Source of the DNA: CAISCU01 sp051861545
GTDB taxonomy: Bacteria; Bacteroidota; Bacteroidia; UKL13-3
Direction of reading: 5' to 3'
Assembly (NCBI GenBank): GCA_051861545.1
Contig: JBIMKP010000016.1
Location: 24,908-88,907 of the forward strand
DNA: 64,000 bases
The translations under genes were made by a program, and so were the position numbers. Positions 54,747-63,942 of this stretch are shown here, one piece after another. Within the stretch, counting starts at the first letter, position 1, and each line of letters begins with the position of its first letter. Under the pieces are notes generated by a model that saw only the letters and a program-made list of their open reading frames with translations, made no database searches and was not told the origin of the DNA.

Positions 54747-55460
54747 ATGTCTGTATTATCAATTATAATCCCAGCCTACAATGAGGCTAGAACCATTCAC
54801 TTGATTTTAGAAAAAATCGAGGCAGTACAATTGATTTCCAATATTAAAAAAGAAATCATTATTGTTAATGATTGTTCTAGCGACAATACAGCCGAAGTAG
54901 TTAGAAATTTAATGATAAAATTTCCAGCAATTAGGTTTGTAGAACATGAAGTTAATAAAGGAAAAGGTGCTGCAATTCATACTGGAATTAAAGAAGCAAA
55001 TGGTGATTATATCATCATTCAAGATGCTGATTTAGAATATGACCCTCAAGAGTTTAATTTGCTTTTAAAACCAATTACAGATGGTTTTGCAGATGTTGTT
55101 TATGGCTCAAGATTTATGGGAGGAAATCCTCATAGAATTCTATTTTTCTGGCATTCAATAGGAAATGGTGTTCTTACTTTCTTGTCGAATATGTTCACCA
55201 ATTTGAATCTTACCGACATGGAGACTTGTTACAAGCTTTTCAAGTCAGAATACATTAAGCCAATTAAACTTAGAGAAAATCGTTTTGGATTTGAACCTGA
55301 AATTACTGCCAAAATTAGCCGAATTCCGAATATCAGAATTTATGAAGTAGGAATTTCCTATTATGGAAGAACCTATGCTGAAGGAAAAAAAATTAACTGG
55401 AAAGATGGTTTCAGAGCCATTTATTGTATCATGAAATATGGTCTACTAAAAATTAATTAA
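54747..55460 (+). CDS. Family 2 glycosyltransferase, dolichyl/polyprenyl-phosphate mannose synthase-like
   Basis: A 237-aa soluble GT2. It has LSIIIPAYNEARTIHLILEKI, EIIIVNDCSSDNT (UDP/GDP-binding Asp), NKGKGAAIHTGIKEANGDYIIIQDADLEYDPQE (metal DAD), and MGGNPHRILFFWHSIGNGVLTF, as in DPM1-like enzymes that make polyprenyl-phosphate mannose or glucose. There is no C-terminal membrane domain. Gene order (GT-C, DPM-like, GT-C) suggests donor lipid and users made together. Confidence 0.86.
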   Translation: MSVLSIIIPAYNEARTIHLILEKIEAVQLISNIKKEIIIVNDCSSDNTAEVVRNLMIKFPAIRFVEHEVNKGKGAAIHTGIKEANGDYIIIQDADLEYDPQEFNLLLKPITDGFADVVYGSRFMGGNPHRILFFWHSIGNGVLTFLSNMFTNLNLTDMETCYKLFKSEYIKPIKLRENRFGFEPEITAKISRIPNIRIYEVGISYYGRTYAEGKKINWKDGFRAIYCIMKYGLLKIN

Positions 55461-55462
55461 TA

Positions 55463-56887
55463 ATGGTGAAAGAAGTATTTCCATCTAAATATTTTTACGG
55501 GATTTATTTACTTTTTCTAGTATTATTTATAGTTATAAGTTATCAAACAAATGGCATTGGTCAAGGTGGTGATAGTGTTTTTCATTTTTTGATGGCAAAA
55601 TACTCTTGGAAACACCCTCACCTATTTTTTAATCATTGGGGAAAACCATTTTTTACAATTTTAGCTTCAAGCTTTGCTCAATTTGGCTTTACTTCAATTA
55701 AGATATTTAATACACTAAATACCTTTATTGGTATTTACTTTGGTTATAAACTTGCCAATCATTTTCAGATTAAAAATGCAGGTTTGGTTTTGTTCTTTGT
55801 ACTTCTAGCACCATTAACTATAAGTGTAAATTTTAGTGGTTTAACCGAACCCATGTTTGCAAGTGTTTTATTGGCTTCTCTGTTTCTTATTGCCGATTCA
55901 AAAGAAAATCAAGGTGCATTTTTAGTTTCATTCCTGCCTTTTGTAAGATCGGAAGGACTAATAATTTTAGTAGCACTTGCTCTTTTCTTTCTAATTAAAA
56001 AGAATTGGAAAGCTATTATACTTTTAGGTGCAGGACATCTTATTATGAGTATAGCCGGAATGTGGATTCATGATGATATTCTTTGGGTTTTTACCAAAAT
56101 TCCCTATGCTCATTTAAATCCGGTTTATGGCAAAGGCACTTGGGACCATTTTATCATTCAAATGAATTTTATGATTGGACCAATTCTCTTTGCTTTATTG
56201 ATTTTAGGTTTGATTTCGACATTATTTAAACATCAACTAAAAGTACTGATTGAAGTTTTTACAAACGATAAACTCTTTTTGATATATGGCATTTTCTTAG
56301 CATTTTTTATGGCTCATTCAGCATTTTGGGCCTTAGGAATATTTGGCTCAATGGGATTAACTAGAGTTTTTGCCGGAGTCATGCCATTGATAGCAATTAT
56401 AGCCATTGAAGGTTTTAATTTTATTGGAGTTTCAATCGCTAAGCAGAATGAAAATATTGCGAAATGGACAAACATTACTATACTGATTGTATGTTTTGTA
56501 TTTCCATTTTTAGACAATCCAGCTTCTTATGATTTAAAAAAGGATTTGACATTAAGTGAAGGTGAATCACTTTTAAAAGAGCAGGTTTGTAATCAAATAA
56601 ATAAAGAATTTCCAAATAAGCTCATTCTTGCTTCAGATGCCTGCGTTCCATTATTTTTAAATATCGACCCATTTGATTCTACAAGTTATCAAACTGCTAA
56701 AAATTTCGAAATTCTAAAAGCAGAAAATAAAGAATTCTTATTAGTTTGGGACCCTTGGTACTCGCAAGTTGAAGACAATCTTCCTATACAAAAAATGGAT
56801 TCAGATAGCAGCTTTAAAACCAAAGGAGTATTTACATCTGAACTCAAAAACAAAAAATTTGAGTACAGGCTTTTCGGCAATTTTTAA
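55463..56887 (+). CDS. GT-C-like polytopic membrane protein
   Basis: A 474-aa protein with about ten membrane helices and a soluble C-terminal tail of about 110 residues. The first periplasmic loop has GGDSVFHFLMAKYSWKHPHL and a GKP further on, the acid-containing pattern of GT-C mannosyltransferases; LTEPMFASVLLASLF and FVRSEGLIILVALA recall EMP/PMT-like helices. Two bases separate it from the DPM-like gene. It is convergent with the next membrane gene, with a 4-base overlap. The acceptor is unknown. Confidence 0.68.
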   Translation: MVKEVFPSKYFYGIYLLFLVLFIVISYQTNGIGQGGDSVFHFLMAKYSWKHPHLFFNHWGKPFFTILASSFAQFGFTSIKIFNTLNTFIGIYFGYKLANHFQIKNAGLVLFFVLLAPLTISVNFSGLTEPMFASVLLASLFLIADSKENQGAFLVSFLPFVRSEGLIILVALALFFLIKKNWKAIILLGAGHLIMSIAGMWIHDDILWVFTKIPYAHLNPVYGKGTWDHFIIQMNFMIGPILFALLILGLISTLFKHQLKVLIEVFTNDKLFLIYGIFLAFFMAHSAFWALGIFGSMGLTRVFAGVMPLIAIIAIEGFNFIGVSIAKQNENIAKWTNITILIVCFVFPFLDNPASYDLKKDLTLSEGESLLKEQVCNQINKEFPNKLILASDACVPLFLNIDPFDSTSYQTAKNFEILKAENKEFLLVWDPWYSQVEDNLPIQKMDSDSSFKTKGVFTSELKNKKFEYRLFGNF

Positions 56888-58140
56888 GCTAATTCTTTAT
56901 TCTTAAAATGATGGGCTAATATCAGAACTGAAGGAATTAAAGTTACCCAAAACAAATAAACATAAGGTACAAAAACAAAGGAATAAAAAACCAAAAGTGA
57001 GATTTTTAAACAAAACAAAGCCATAAGTTTTTTATCGAATTGATTCTTCTTCAACCATACAAAAACTATCATTCCAAGCATCGTCAAAACACTAAAAAAC
57101 AACATGAGGTTCTTTGTAAAAATAATTTTCTCTTGTAATGAACCTGTGGCCCAAGTATAAATCCAAGAAGCAAATCCCATTCCTTGAAAAAGCTGAAATG
57201 GTTTATCACTTGGAGATTGCCACGATTGACCTTTCCACTCACCTAAAGCTGCATCAATCCATAAATTAGAACCACTGCTCAACATATGCGGAGATTGAAT
57301 TAGAAAAGGAAGATAAAAAATCAACATAAAACCAATCAAATACAATCCAGTTTTGATGCAAATCTTTCTATCATCAAACCACAACAATAAAAAATAAACC
57401 GGCAACCAAAATACCAAGCTATATCTTGATAAAATAAGCAATGCCAAAGCAAATGATTTAAATAAAGGTTTGTTTGAGAACAAGGAAATACAAAGAATTA
57501 AATAATAAGCAGCTATAAGCAATTCAACTGTATTAGCATAATCCTTCCCCTGTTTTACCATGATGGAAAACCAAAGCAAAAAGGGCAATATAATTTGTAG
57601 TAGTAAAGACTTTTTGTTTGATGCCTTTGTGAACTTAAAAACATAAATACCAAATGATACAACAAAAAGCACTACAAACGACCATCGAGGATCAAGCCTT
57701 AATAACTCAGGTAATACAAACGGAAACCAATGAAATGGCAAATAATTTGGAGTAAACTTTCCATAGTTGAAGCCTTCGTAAACATCATAAACATGCTCAA
57801 AATTTATAAATCTGCTTACATATATGTTTTGAATCAGTGGAATAATATCTGAATTTTCAATTTTTATGGGCCATTTGTGAAAAAGAAATCCTGAGAATAC
57901 AATTCCAACTAATGACAATCCTATAAAATATTGAAGCTTAATTAATTTAAATTCCGTTTGTATATTTTGAGTGAAATCTTCCTTTTGTTTTAAATCATTA
58001 AAAGAAAAATAAACCAAACCAATTCCCGCAAAAGCAAAAAGTAAAGGACTTAAGAAAAAACCAGCTTCATTTCTAAAATAAAATAGAAGAAATAATTCGA
58101 GAACAAAACAGAAAATTAAAATCCCTGTTTTATTCTTCAT
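56884..58140 (-). CDS. GT87-like polytopic membrane protein
   Basis: A 418-aa membrane protein of about ten helices. NFEHVYDVYEGFNYGKFTPNYLPFHWFPF and LALLILSRYSLVFWLPVYFLLLW are compatible with GT87-type (DUF2029) mannosyltransferases, but catalytic residues cannot be fixed. Its start overlaps the 3' end of the GT51-fusion gene by 11 bases, so it is translationally coupled to frr and the transglycosylase. A role in envelope glycan assembly is inferred from the neighbours only. Confidence 0.65.
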   Translation of the reverse strand: MKNKTGILIFCFVLELFLLFYFRNEAGFFLSPLLFAFAGIGLVYFSFNDLKQKEDFTQNIQTEFKLIKLQYFIGLSLVGIVFSGFLFHKWPIKIENSDIIPLIQNIYVSRFINFEHVYDVYEGFNYGKFTPNYLPFHWFPFVLPELLRLDPRWSFVVLFVVSFGIYVFKFTKASNKKSLLLQIILPFLLWFSIMVKQGKDYANTVELLIAAYYLILCISLFSNKPLFKSFALALLILSRYSLVFWLPVYFLLLWFDDRKICIKTGLYLIGFMLIFYLPFLIQSPHMLSSGSNLWIDAALGEWKGQSWQSPSDKPFQLFQGMGFASWIYTWATGSLQEKIIFTKNLMLFFSVLTMLGMIVFVWLKKNQFDKKLMALFCLKISLLVFYSFVFVPYVYLFWVTLIPSVLILAHHFKNKELA

Positions 58141-60166
58141 CGTCTTCTACATTAACATCTGTGGCTTGTTCAGGATTAGCAATGGTATTTAACTCTAATT
58201 GTAGAATTGAATCATTGCTTAAAGAATCATTTTTAATAATCTTCAATTTAGCTGGACCAGTAATAGAAACCTGATGAGTTAAACCAAGAGTATCATCTGG
58301 TAGAATCAACTCCCTACTTAACATTTTATTAGCTAAAAAGCGATATGTTTTTTCTAAATAATCTTTTGCTGAACCATCTTTATTAAAGCGCCACATGAAT
58401 CCTTTAGGACGAGGAATAATTGTGGCTAGGTATAAACATTCACTTAATGTTAACTGAGAAGGATGTTTCCTAAAATAAAACCTTGATGCTTCTCCAATTC
58501 CGTAAACATTTGGGCCCCATTCAATAATATTTAAATACACCTCAAACATCCTGTCTTTACTTACCAAGTAATTGTTTTCGAGAATGTAAACCAATAGAAT
58601 TTCTTCTAGTTTTCTAGCCATTGTTTTCTCTCTAGTTAAGAAAACATTCTTTATCAATTGCATGCTAATTGTACTAGCACCTCTTTTAAATTTGCCTGTT
58701 CTAATATTCTTAACAATAGATTGACGAAACGCTTCGGTTACAAATCCACGGTGATAAAAAAACGAAGGATCTTCTGTGGTTAAAACGCACTTTTTCAGAA
58801 ATGGAGAAATCTGGTCAACCGGAGTAAAATCAGGATTTGAGGGACCAACAATAATGGGTCTTGTTGCTCTACCGTTTTCATAAGGATAATGTGTAAATTC
58901 CGTATTTAATTTACTCAAATTCGCTTCACCAAACTTTGTAATTTGGAAATTCTCCTTGTTTAATGAACTTTCAAAAACCATTTCATCAGGATGGTTTTCA
59001 TTATAAATAAAGTCTAATCTATAAGAAAAAGCACCAGTAGCTTCCATTCCCTTAATATGGTTGAATAAACCAATTGGTAATGCATTTATAAAATTCTGTG
59101 CAGTTGTTGATTCGGTTTTAACTATAAAATAAAAAACAGTATCTGGACTATTTTGGAACTTAATAAAAGGATGAATAGTAAAATCATTCAGTTTAACTTT
59201 AGAAGTACTATCCAGTGAAATAAAGTTACTACCTATAAGGTAAGAATAATCAAATTCAGCATTTTTAATTATAACATCTTCATTAGCAATTTTAGGATGA
59301 TTTACGGCAAAATTCTTAACAGAAGCAAGACCATTCACTTTTAATTCACCACCATCGAGCTCAACTTGATTTAATTGAAGACGAATATTTTCGAAGCCTG
59401 CCTTAACATTAAACCTTTCAAACAAATAAGGAATCATTACCCTAGAAGTATCAGCGCTTGAAAAGGTAATATCGGCAGTTTTAGAAGAAGGATTTGCAAA
59501 TCCAGAAAGAAGCCAAGTTTGGTCAATCGAATTTGAATTTACCTTCATTGAAGCATTTAAATGTTTATCAAAAAGTTTGAACTCATTTAATGAAAAGCTA
59601 ACGAACCTGTCCTCATCAACTCCAAGAACTGAAAAATCCTTCATTTCAACTTCATTTGGTACTTTATTTAGGACCTTTGAAATAAGCTGATAGATTGACT
59701 TAGCATAATTTTGCTCAGCTTTTTCTTCCTTTTGAGAATCATCCTTTTGTTCTGTACTATCTTGCTTGCTGAGAAAAGATTCGAAGTTCTTAGTATCGCC
59801 TTTTTTTATTAGTTGCAGATAACCTCCATTAAGACTTAAGTTTTTAACCCTAATGTCGCCTATAAGTGCATACCAAAATTTGACTGATAAAGAAAAGTCT
59901 TTCACCACCAAAATCGTGTCTTTTCCTTGAGGAACTAGAGAAAGTCCGCTTAATTTCAATCCGCTTAAACCCTCAAAACCGGCATTGTCTATCTTTAAAT
60001 CTACTTGATACTTATCCAACAATTTAGATTGAACCTTTTCAATAGCCTTATGCAGAAAGACATTTCTAAATGAGAAATAGCCTAAAATGAGTAACAATAA
60101 AAAAACACCAGCAATTTTAATTGCTAGTGTTAGAATTTTCTTCAAACGGATTGAGATTTTTAGCAT
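58130..60166 (-). CDS. AsmA-like domain fused to GT51 peptidoglycan glycosyltransferase
   Basis: A 678-aa inner-membrane protein. One N-terminal anchor (about 13-31) precedes an AsmA-like beta-rich region (about 35-400: LKLSGLSLVPQGKDTILVVKDFSL, IRVKNLSLNGGYLQL), and then a GT51 domain at about 430-620: CVLTTEDPSFFYHRGFV (catalytic Glu), FKRGASTISMQLIKNVFL, EVYLNIIEWGPNVYGIGEAS (second Glu). There is no transpeptidase domain, so it is a monofunctional transglycosylase that polymerises lipid II, with an extra AsmA-like module. AsmA proteins elsewhere carry or shield lipids at the envelope. It lies 10 bases after frr. Confidence 0.88.
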   Translation of the reverse strand: MLKISIRLKKILTLAIKIAGVFLLLLILGYFSFRNVFLHKAIEKVQSKLLDKYQVDLKIDNAGFEGLSGLKLSGLSLVPQGKDTILVVKDFSLSVKFWYALIGDIRVKNLSLNGGYLQLIKKGDTKNFESFLSKQDSTEQKDDSQKEEKAEQNYAKSIYQLISKVLNKVPNEVEMKDFSVLGVDEDRFVSFSLNEFKLFDKHLNASMKVNSNSIDQTWLLSGFANPSSKTADITFSSADTSRVMIPYLFERFNVKAGFENIRLQLNQVELDGGELKVNGLASVKNFAVNHPKIANEDVIIKNAEFDYSYLIGSNFISLDSTSKVKLNDFTIHPFIKFQNSPDTVFYFIVKTESTTAQNFINALPIGLFNHIKGMEATGAFSYRLDFIYNENHPDEMVFESSLNKENFQITKFGEANLSKLNTEFTHYPYENGRATRPIIVGPSNPDFTPVDQISPFLKKCVLTTEDPSFFYHRGFVTEAFRQSIVKNIRTGKFKRGASTISMQLIKNVFLTREKTMARKLEEILLVYILENNYLVSKDRMFEVYLNIIEWGPNVYGIGEASRFYFRKHPSQLTLSECLYLATIIPRPKGFMWRFNKDGSAKDYLEKTYRFLANKMLSRELILPDDTLGLTHQVSITGPAKLKIIKNDSLSNDSILQLELNTIANPEQATDVNVEDDEE

Positions 60167-60176
60167 TTCAAAAATA

Positions 60177-60743
60177 TTAAACGTGCATTACTTCAGCTTC
60201 TTTGGCCGCAGTTAAGTCGTCAACTTTTTTGATATAAGAATCAGTTGTTTTTTGAACAGAAGTTTCAGCAGTTTTTGCATCATCTTCAGGCAAACCATCT
60301 TTTTGTAACTTTTTAATATTCTCGTTAATTTCTTTTCTGATATTACGAATTGCAACTTTTGCAGTTTCAGATTCACCCTTAACCTTTTTTACAATTTCTT
60401 TTCTTCTTTCTTCTGTTAGAGGAGGAAGAATTACACGAATAACAGTTCCATCATTTGCAGGATTGAAACCTAAATTCGAAATAATAATTCCTTTTTCAAT
60501 AGGGCCTAACATAGCTTTTTCCCAAGGTTGAATGCTGATGGTTCTAGCATCAGGAGTATTCACACTTGCAACTTGATTCAAAGGAACCAATTGTCCATAA
60601 TAATCAACTTTTACAGAATCTAACATCGAAGGATGCGCTTTTCCTGCGCGTATTTTTGTAAATTCTGATGCAGCGTGATCTACTGCTTTGTCCATTTGCT
60701 CTTTTAAACTGTCAAATACAGGTTTTAATCTTGGGTCACTCAT
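60177..60743 (-). CDS. frr: Ribosome recycling factor
   Basis: Frees ribosomes from mRNA after termination, with EF-G. The 188-aa length and motifs are normal: KIRAGKAHPSMLDSVKVDYYG, NTPDARTISIQPWEKAML, GTVIRVILPPLTEERRKEIVKKVKGE, and the coiled-coil C-terminal domain. In many bacteria frr follows pyrH; here the 5' neighbour is a 370-base gap and then gltX on the other strand, so frr leads an operon with two envelope genes. Confidence 0.96.
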   Translation of the reverse strand: MSDPRLKPVFDSLKEQMDKAVDHAASEFTKIRAGKAHPSMLDSVKVDYYGQLVPLNQVASVNTPDARTISIQPWEKAMLGPIEKGIIISNLGFNPANDGTVIRVILPPLTEERRKEIVKKVKGESETAKVAIRNIRKEINENIKKLQKDGLPEDDAKTAETSVQKTTDSYIKKVDDLTAAKEAEVMHV

Positions 60744-60766
60744 ATAGATTTCGGATTATAGGCTTG

Positions 60767-60774
60767 CAAATTAA
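60767..60774 (-). promoter_or_regulatory. Possible -7 box for frr
   Basis: On the minus strand TTAATTTG, one mismatch from TAnnTTTG, 24-31 bases before the frr ATG. The -33 element is unclear. Confidence 0.35.
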
Positions 60775-61133
60775 GCATGCGAAGCCGTTTAGAGAAATTT
60801 ATTTTTAGTTTTTTTCTAAAGCAAATTTACAAACCAGATTATACAATTAGAATTTTGTAATGAGACAGATTCATTATTAAAGCTTAGTTAAAACCTGCTG
60901 AGAAAGAAAGAGCTAAGTCAGATTTAGTTTGTGCTAAGATTTCATAAGAATTATTATAAAATCCTTGTATATAATTTATTAAAACTGAGTCCAATTAATT
61001 GATAATTAGTGCTATTTAAGATTTTGAGCAAGCCCTAATGTATTTCCAAGATTTATTCAAGTACCTAAAAATTAAGCTAATGAGTTGAAATTAAAATCCT
61101 TGCAGAGAAATACATGCAACAAAAAACTTTGAT

Positions 61134-61141
61134 TATCTTTG
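61134..61141 (+). promoter_or_regulatory. -7 box of gltX
   Basis: TATCTTTG, an exact TAnnTTTG match, followed by GCAGCCCG. It ends 12 bases before ATG 61153, so the leader is only a few bases long. It also excludes the upstream ATG 61114 as the gltX start. No -33 TTTG at standard spacing was found. Confidence 0.6.
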
Positions 61142-61152
61142 CAGCCCGAATT

Positions 61153-62688
61153 ATGGAAAGAAAAGTACGCGTAAGATTTGCACCTAGTCCGACTGGTGCA
61201 TTACACATTGGAGGTGTTAGAACTGCACTTTATAATTACTTGTTTGCAAAAAAACATGGTGGTGATTTTTTATTAAGAATAGAAGATACAGATCAAACCC
61301 GATTTGTTCCAGGTGCAGAAGAATATATTATTGAAGCTTTAAAATGGTTAAAAATTGAAGCAGTAGAAGGTGTTGGGTTTGGCGATGGTCCTCATGCGCC
61401 TTATCGTCAAAGCGAACGCAAACCTTTGTACAAACAATACGTAATGCAGCTAATTGAAGCAGGATACGCATACTACGCTTTTGATACAGCAGAAGAATTA
61501 GATGGCATGCGTGAACGTTTAAAAGCAAGTAATGTTGATGCAAAATATGATGCTATCACTAGAGGCACCATGAAAAACAGTTTAACTTTACCTGAAGATG
61601 AAGTTAAAAGACGTTTAGAAGCTGGTGATGCTTATGTTGTGAGAATTAAACTTCCTAGAAAAGAAGAAGTTAAATTTCATGATGAAATTAGAGGTTGGGT
61701 AAGTTTTAATACTTCTCAAATGGATGATAAAGTTTTGTATAAAAGTGATGGCATGCCAACTTATCATTTAGCAAATGTTTGTGATGACTATTTAATGAAT
61801 ATTTCTCATGTAATTAGAGGTGAAGAATGGCTTCCTTCTGCTCCTTTACATGTATTATTATATAGGTATTTAGGCTGGGAAGATGTGATGCCAAAATTTG
61901 CTCATTTACCACTTTTATTGAAACCAGAAGGCAATGGAAAATTAAGCAAGAGAGATGGCGACAGATTAGGCTTTCCTGTTTTTCCTTTGCAATGGCAAGA
62001 TCCTAATACCAATGAAATTTCAAGTGGTTACAGAGAAAGTGGATACTTACCAGAAGCCGTTGTAAACCTATTAGCATTTTTAGGATGGAATCCAGGAACT
62101 GCTCAAGAAATTTTTAGTATGGATGAATTAGCAGATGCTTTTACCCTAGAAAGAGTAAGTAAAAGCGGAGCAAAATTCGACCAAAACAAAGCTAAATGGT
62201 TTAATCAACAATATGTTAGAATGATGCAAAATGAAGATTTAGCAATTATTCTACAAAAGGTTTTAGATGAAAAAGGCTTTGGAGGAAAATTCGATTCAAA
62301 TTATGTACTTGAAACAGCTCGACTTGTAAAAGAAAAAATCAGCTTTACAAAAGAACTATGGGATTATTCAAATTACTTTTTTCAAAATCCTACTGAATTC
62401 GACCAAAGCGTTATTCAAAAAAGGTGGAAAGAAAATTCAGCTCAAGCATTATCTGATATTCAATCTGCTATAGAATCCCTTGAAAACTTTAATCACGAAG
62501 AAGTTGAAAAAGCCTATTTATCAGCATTAGAAAAAAATGGAATTGCATCGAAAGATTTCCTTCAATTGTTTAGGGTTTGTTTAACAGGAGTTGCAGGCGG
62601 ACCTCCACTTTTTGAAATGGCTGCACTTTTTGGTAAAAACAATACTTGTGAAAGAATAAGCTATGCTTTAAAAAGCATAAGTAAATAA
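61153..62688 (+). CDS. gltX: Glutamate--tRNA ligase
   Basis: Charges tRNA-Glu with glutamate. The 511-aa product shows the HIGH motif as PSPTGALHIGGVRTALYNYL at the N-terminus, and the KMSKS motif as GNGKLSKRDGDR, plus NLLAFLGWNPG and a helical anticodon-binding C-terminus. Length and order are as usual for bacterial GluRS. ATG 61153 was chosen because MERKVRVRFAPSPTG is the family start and the promoter box overlaps the longer alternative. Confidence 0.97.
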   Translation: MERKVRVRFAPSPTGALHIGGVRTALYNYLFAKKHGGDFLLRIEDTDQTRFVPGAEEYIIEALKWLKIEAVEGVGFGDGPHAPYRQSERKPLYKQYVMQLIEAGYAYYAFDTAEELDGMRERLKASNVDAKYDAITRGTMKNSLTLPEDEVKRRLEAGDAYVVRIKLPRKEEVKFHDEIRGWVSFNTSQMDDKVLYKSDGMPTYHLANVCDDYLMNISHVIRGEEWLPSAPLHVLLYRYLGWEDVMPKFAHLPLLLKPEGNGKLSKRDGDRLGFPVFPLQWQDPNTNEISSGYRESGYLPEAVVNLLAFLGWNPGTAQEIFSMDELADAFTLERVSKSGAKFDQNKAKWFNQQYVRMMQNEDLAIILQKVLDEKGFGGKFDSNYVLETARLVKEKISFTKELWDYSNYFFQNPTEFDQSVIQKRWKENSAQALSDIQSAIESLENFNHEEVEKAYLSALEKNGIASKDFLQLFRVCLTGVAGGPPLFEMAALFGKNNTCERISYALKSISK

Positions 62689-62751
62689 GATATTAATTAT
62701 TGTTTGAACTTAAATTGTTTTGTTTATTTGACTTCAATAAAAATTCATAAG

Positions 62752-63414
62752 ATGAAAACTATTAAAATTTTAATTTTCTTGTTTGTTTCGATACTTACTT
62801 TTAGCTCATGTAATTTTGCTAAATTCGATAAAGCACCTGGCAATAGAATTGAAACAATGCCTACAAGGTTAATTGGTACTTATGAAGTAAAATACAAAGG
62901 TCCAATTGGACAAATAGATACTTTTAAAGTAGCCTTAGATCAAAATTCAATTATTATTTTTTCTGGAAATGAAGCAAAAGAATTTATCTATGGTAAGGAT
63001 TATTTGCTTCATGAAATCGAAGATTTAACTGTGGTAGCTTTTCCTGATGCAGACTTTAAAAAACTAAGAAACCTAATAGTTTTAGAACCTGATAAAAAAG
63101 GAATTAAAATGTATCCAATTGTTGAGAAAAGAGCTCCTTTTGGGAATCGTACTGAATTTGAAGGTATATTTCCATTAAGAACAGCAATGGTAAATATTGA
63201 ACCAATTGAAATAAAACAAGACAATGGAGGAATGAGTTTTGAAATGGATGCTATTGGGCAAGAAAACAATTTTCAAGTTGGGTTTTACCAAATGGAAGAT
63301 CCTCAATTTACAAATTTATTCAAAACACGATTTAAGGATAAAAACTATATTTTCATGAATAAGTTTATTCCACCAAGTATTTCCCAAAAACAGGAAAAAT
63401 CAAAGAGAAAATGA
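62752..63414 (+). CDS. Hypothetical lipoprotein
   Basis: A 220-aa protein of no recognised family. The signal peptide MKTIKILIFLFVSILTFSSC has a lipobox ending in SSC, so it is a lipoprotein, from ATG 62752; the longer frame to 62704 puts 16 residues before the signal. The mature part is beta-rich (GTYEVKYKGPIGQIDTFKVALD, FEMDAIGQENNFQVGFYQM) and ends with a basic tail (KQEKSKRK). Its last 4 bases overlap the B12-binding gene, so translation is coupled. A function linked to that gene is not evident. Confidence 0.72.
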   Translation: MKTIKILIFLFVSILTFSSCNFAKFDKAPGNRIETMPTRLIGTYEVKYKGPIGQIDTFKVALDQNSIIIFSGNEAKEFIYGKDYLLHEIEDLTVVAFPDADFKKLRNLIVLEPDKKGIKMYPIVEKRAPFGNRTEFEGIFPLRTAMVNIEPIEIKQDNGGMSFEMDAIGQENNFQVGFYQMEDPQFTNLFKTRFKDKNYIFMNKFIPPSISQKQEKSKRK

Positions 63415-63818
63415 GTAGACCGATAAGAGTTTTAGTGGCCAAAATAGGATTAGATGGCCACGATAGAGGAGCAAAAGTAATTGCAACAGCCTTGAGAGAT
63501 TCAGGAATGGAAGTCATTTATACTGGATTAAGACAAACACCTGAAATGGTTGTTCAAGCAGCATTGCAAGAAGATGTTGATGTAATTGGAGTAAGTATAT
63601 TATCTGGTGCACATTTAACAGTTTTCCCTAAACTCAAACAAATGTTAAATGACCAGGGGATGGAAGATGTACTTATAACAGGTGGTGGTATCATTCCAGA
63701 GGAAGACATTCAAGATTTAAATAAAATTGGTATAGGAAAACTATTCACTCCAGGCGCAAATACAAGTGATATAGCTGATTATATTAAGGCCTGGGTAAAA
63801 GAAAATAGAAGTATTTAG
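63411..63818 (+). CDS. Stand-alone cobalamin-binding subunit of a methylmalonyl-CoA-type mutase
   Basis: A 135-aa B12-binding Rossmann domain. IGLDGHDRGAKVIATAL is the DxHxxG signature in which His replaces dimethylbenzimidazole as the lower cobalt ligand; IGVSILSGAHLTVFPKL and LITGGGIIPEEDI complete the SxL...GG pattern. It matches the C-terminal domain of methylmalonyl-CoA mutase, present here as a separate protein as in acyl-CoA mutases with split small subunits (for example isobutyryl-CoA mutase). The catalytic TIM-barrel subunit is not in the window, and no other mutase-pathway gene is nearby. Confidence 0.92.
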   Translation: MSRPIRVLVAKIGLDGHDRGAKVIATALRDSGMEVIYTGLRQTPEMVVQAALQEDVDVIGVSILSGAHLTVFPKLKQMLNDQGMEDVLITGGGIIPEEDIQDLNKIGIGKLFTPGANTSDIADYIKAWVKENRSI

Positions 63819-63830
63819 GTATTCAATAGT

Positions 63831-63877
63831 AGTTTATACTTCATCAAAAAAAATGTTTTAAGGATGAAGTATAAACT
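63831..63877. terminator. 15-bp perfect inverted repeat after the B12-binding gene
   Basis: AGTTTATACTTCATC (63831-63845) and GATGAAGTATAAACT (63863-63877) are exact reverse complements with a 17-base A-rich loop, 13 bases after the stop codon. There is no T-run, so either a weak terminator or an mRNA 3'-end structure. Confidence 0.6.
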
Positions 63878-63942
63878 TTCGCATAGAACTAACAATTCTA
63901 CAAACACCTCTTTATCAGCAAATAACGGGTCACAATTAAAAA

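Larger units (their letters stand above)
60744..61152. other. Divergent intergenic gap between frr and gltX
   Basis: About 410 AT-rich bases. A TTAATTTG-type box for frr (minus) lies at 60767-60774 and a TATCTTTG box for gltX at 61134-61141. No ORF or structured RNA was recognised in the middle part. Confidence 0.5.

Noticed and set aside
61114..62688. ATG 61114 as gltX start
   Set aside because: The TATCTTTG promoter box lies downstream of it, and the family N-terminus begins at 61153.
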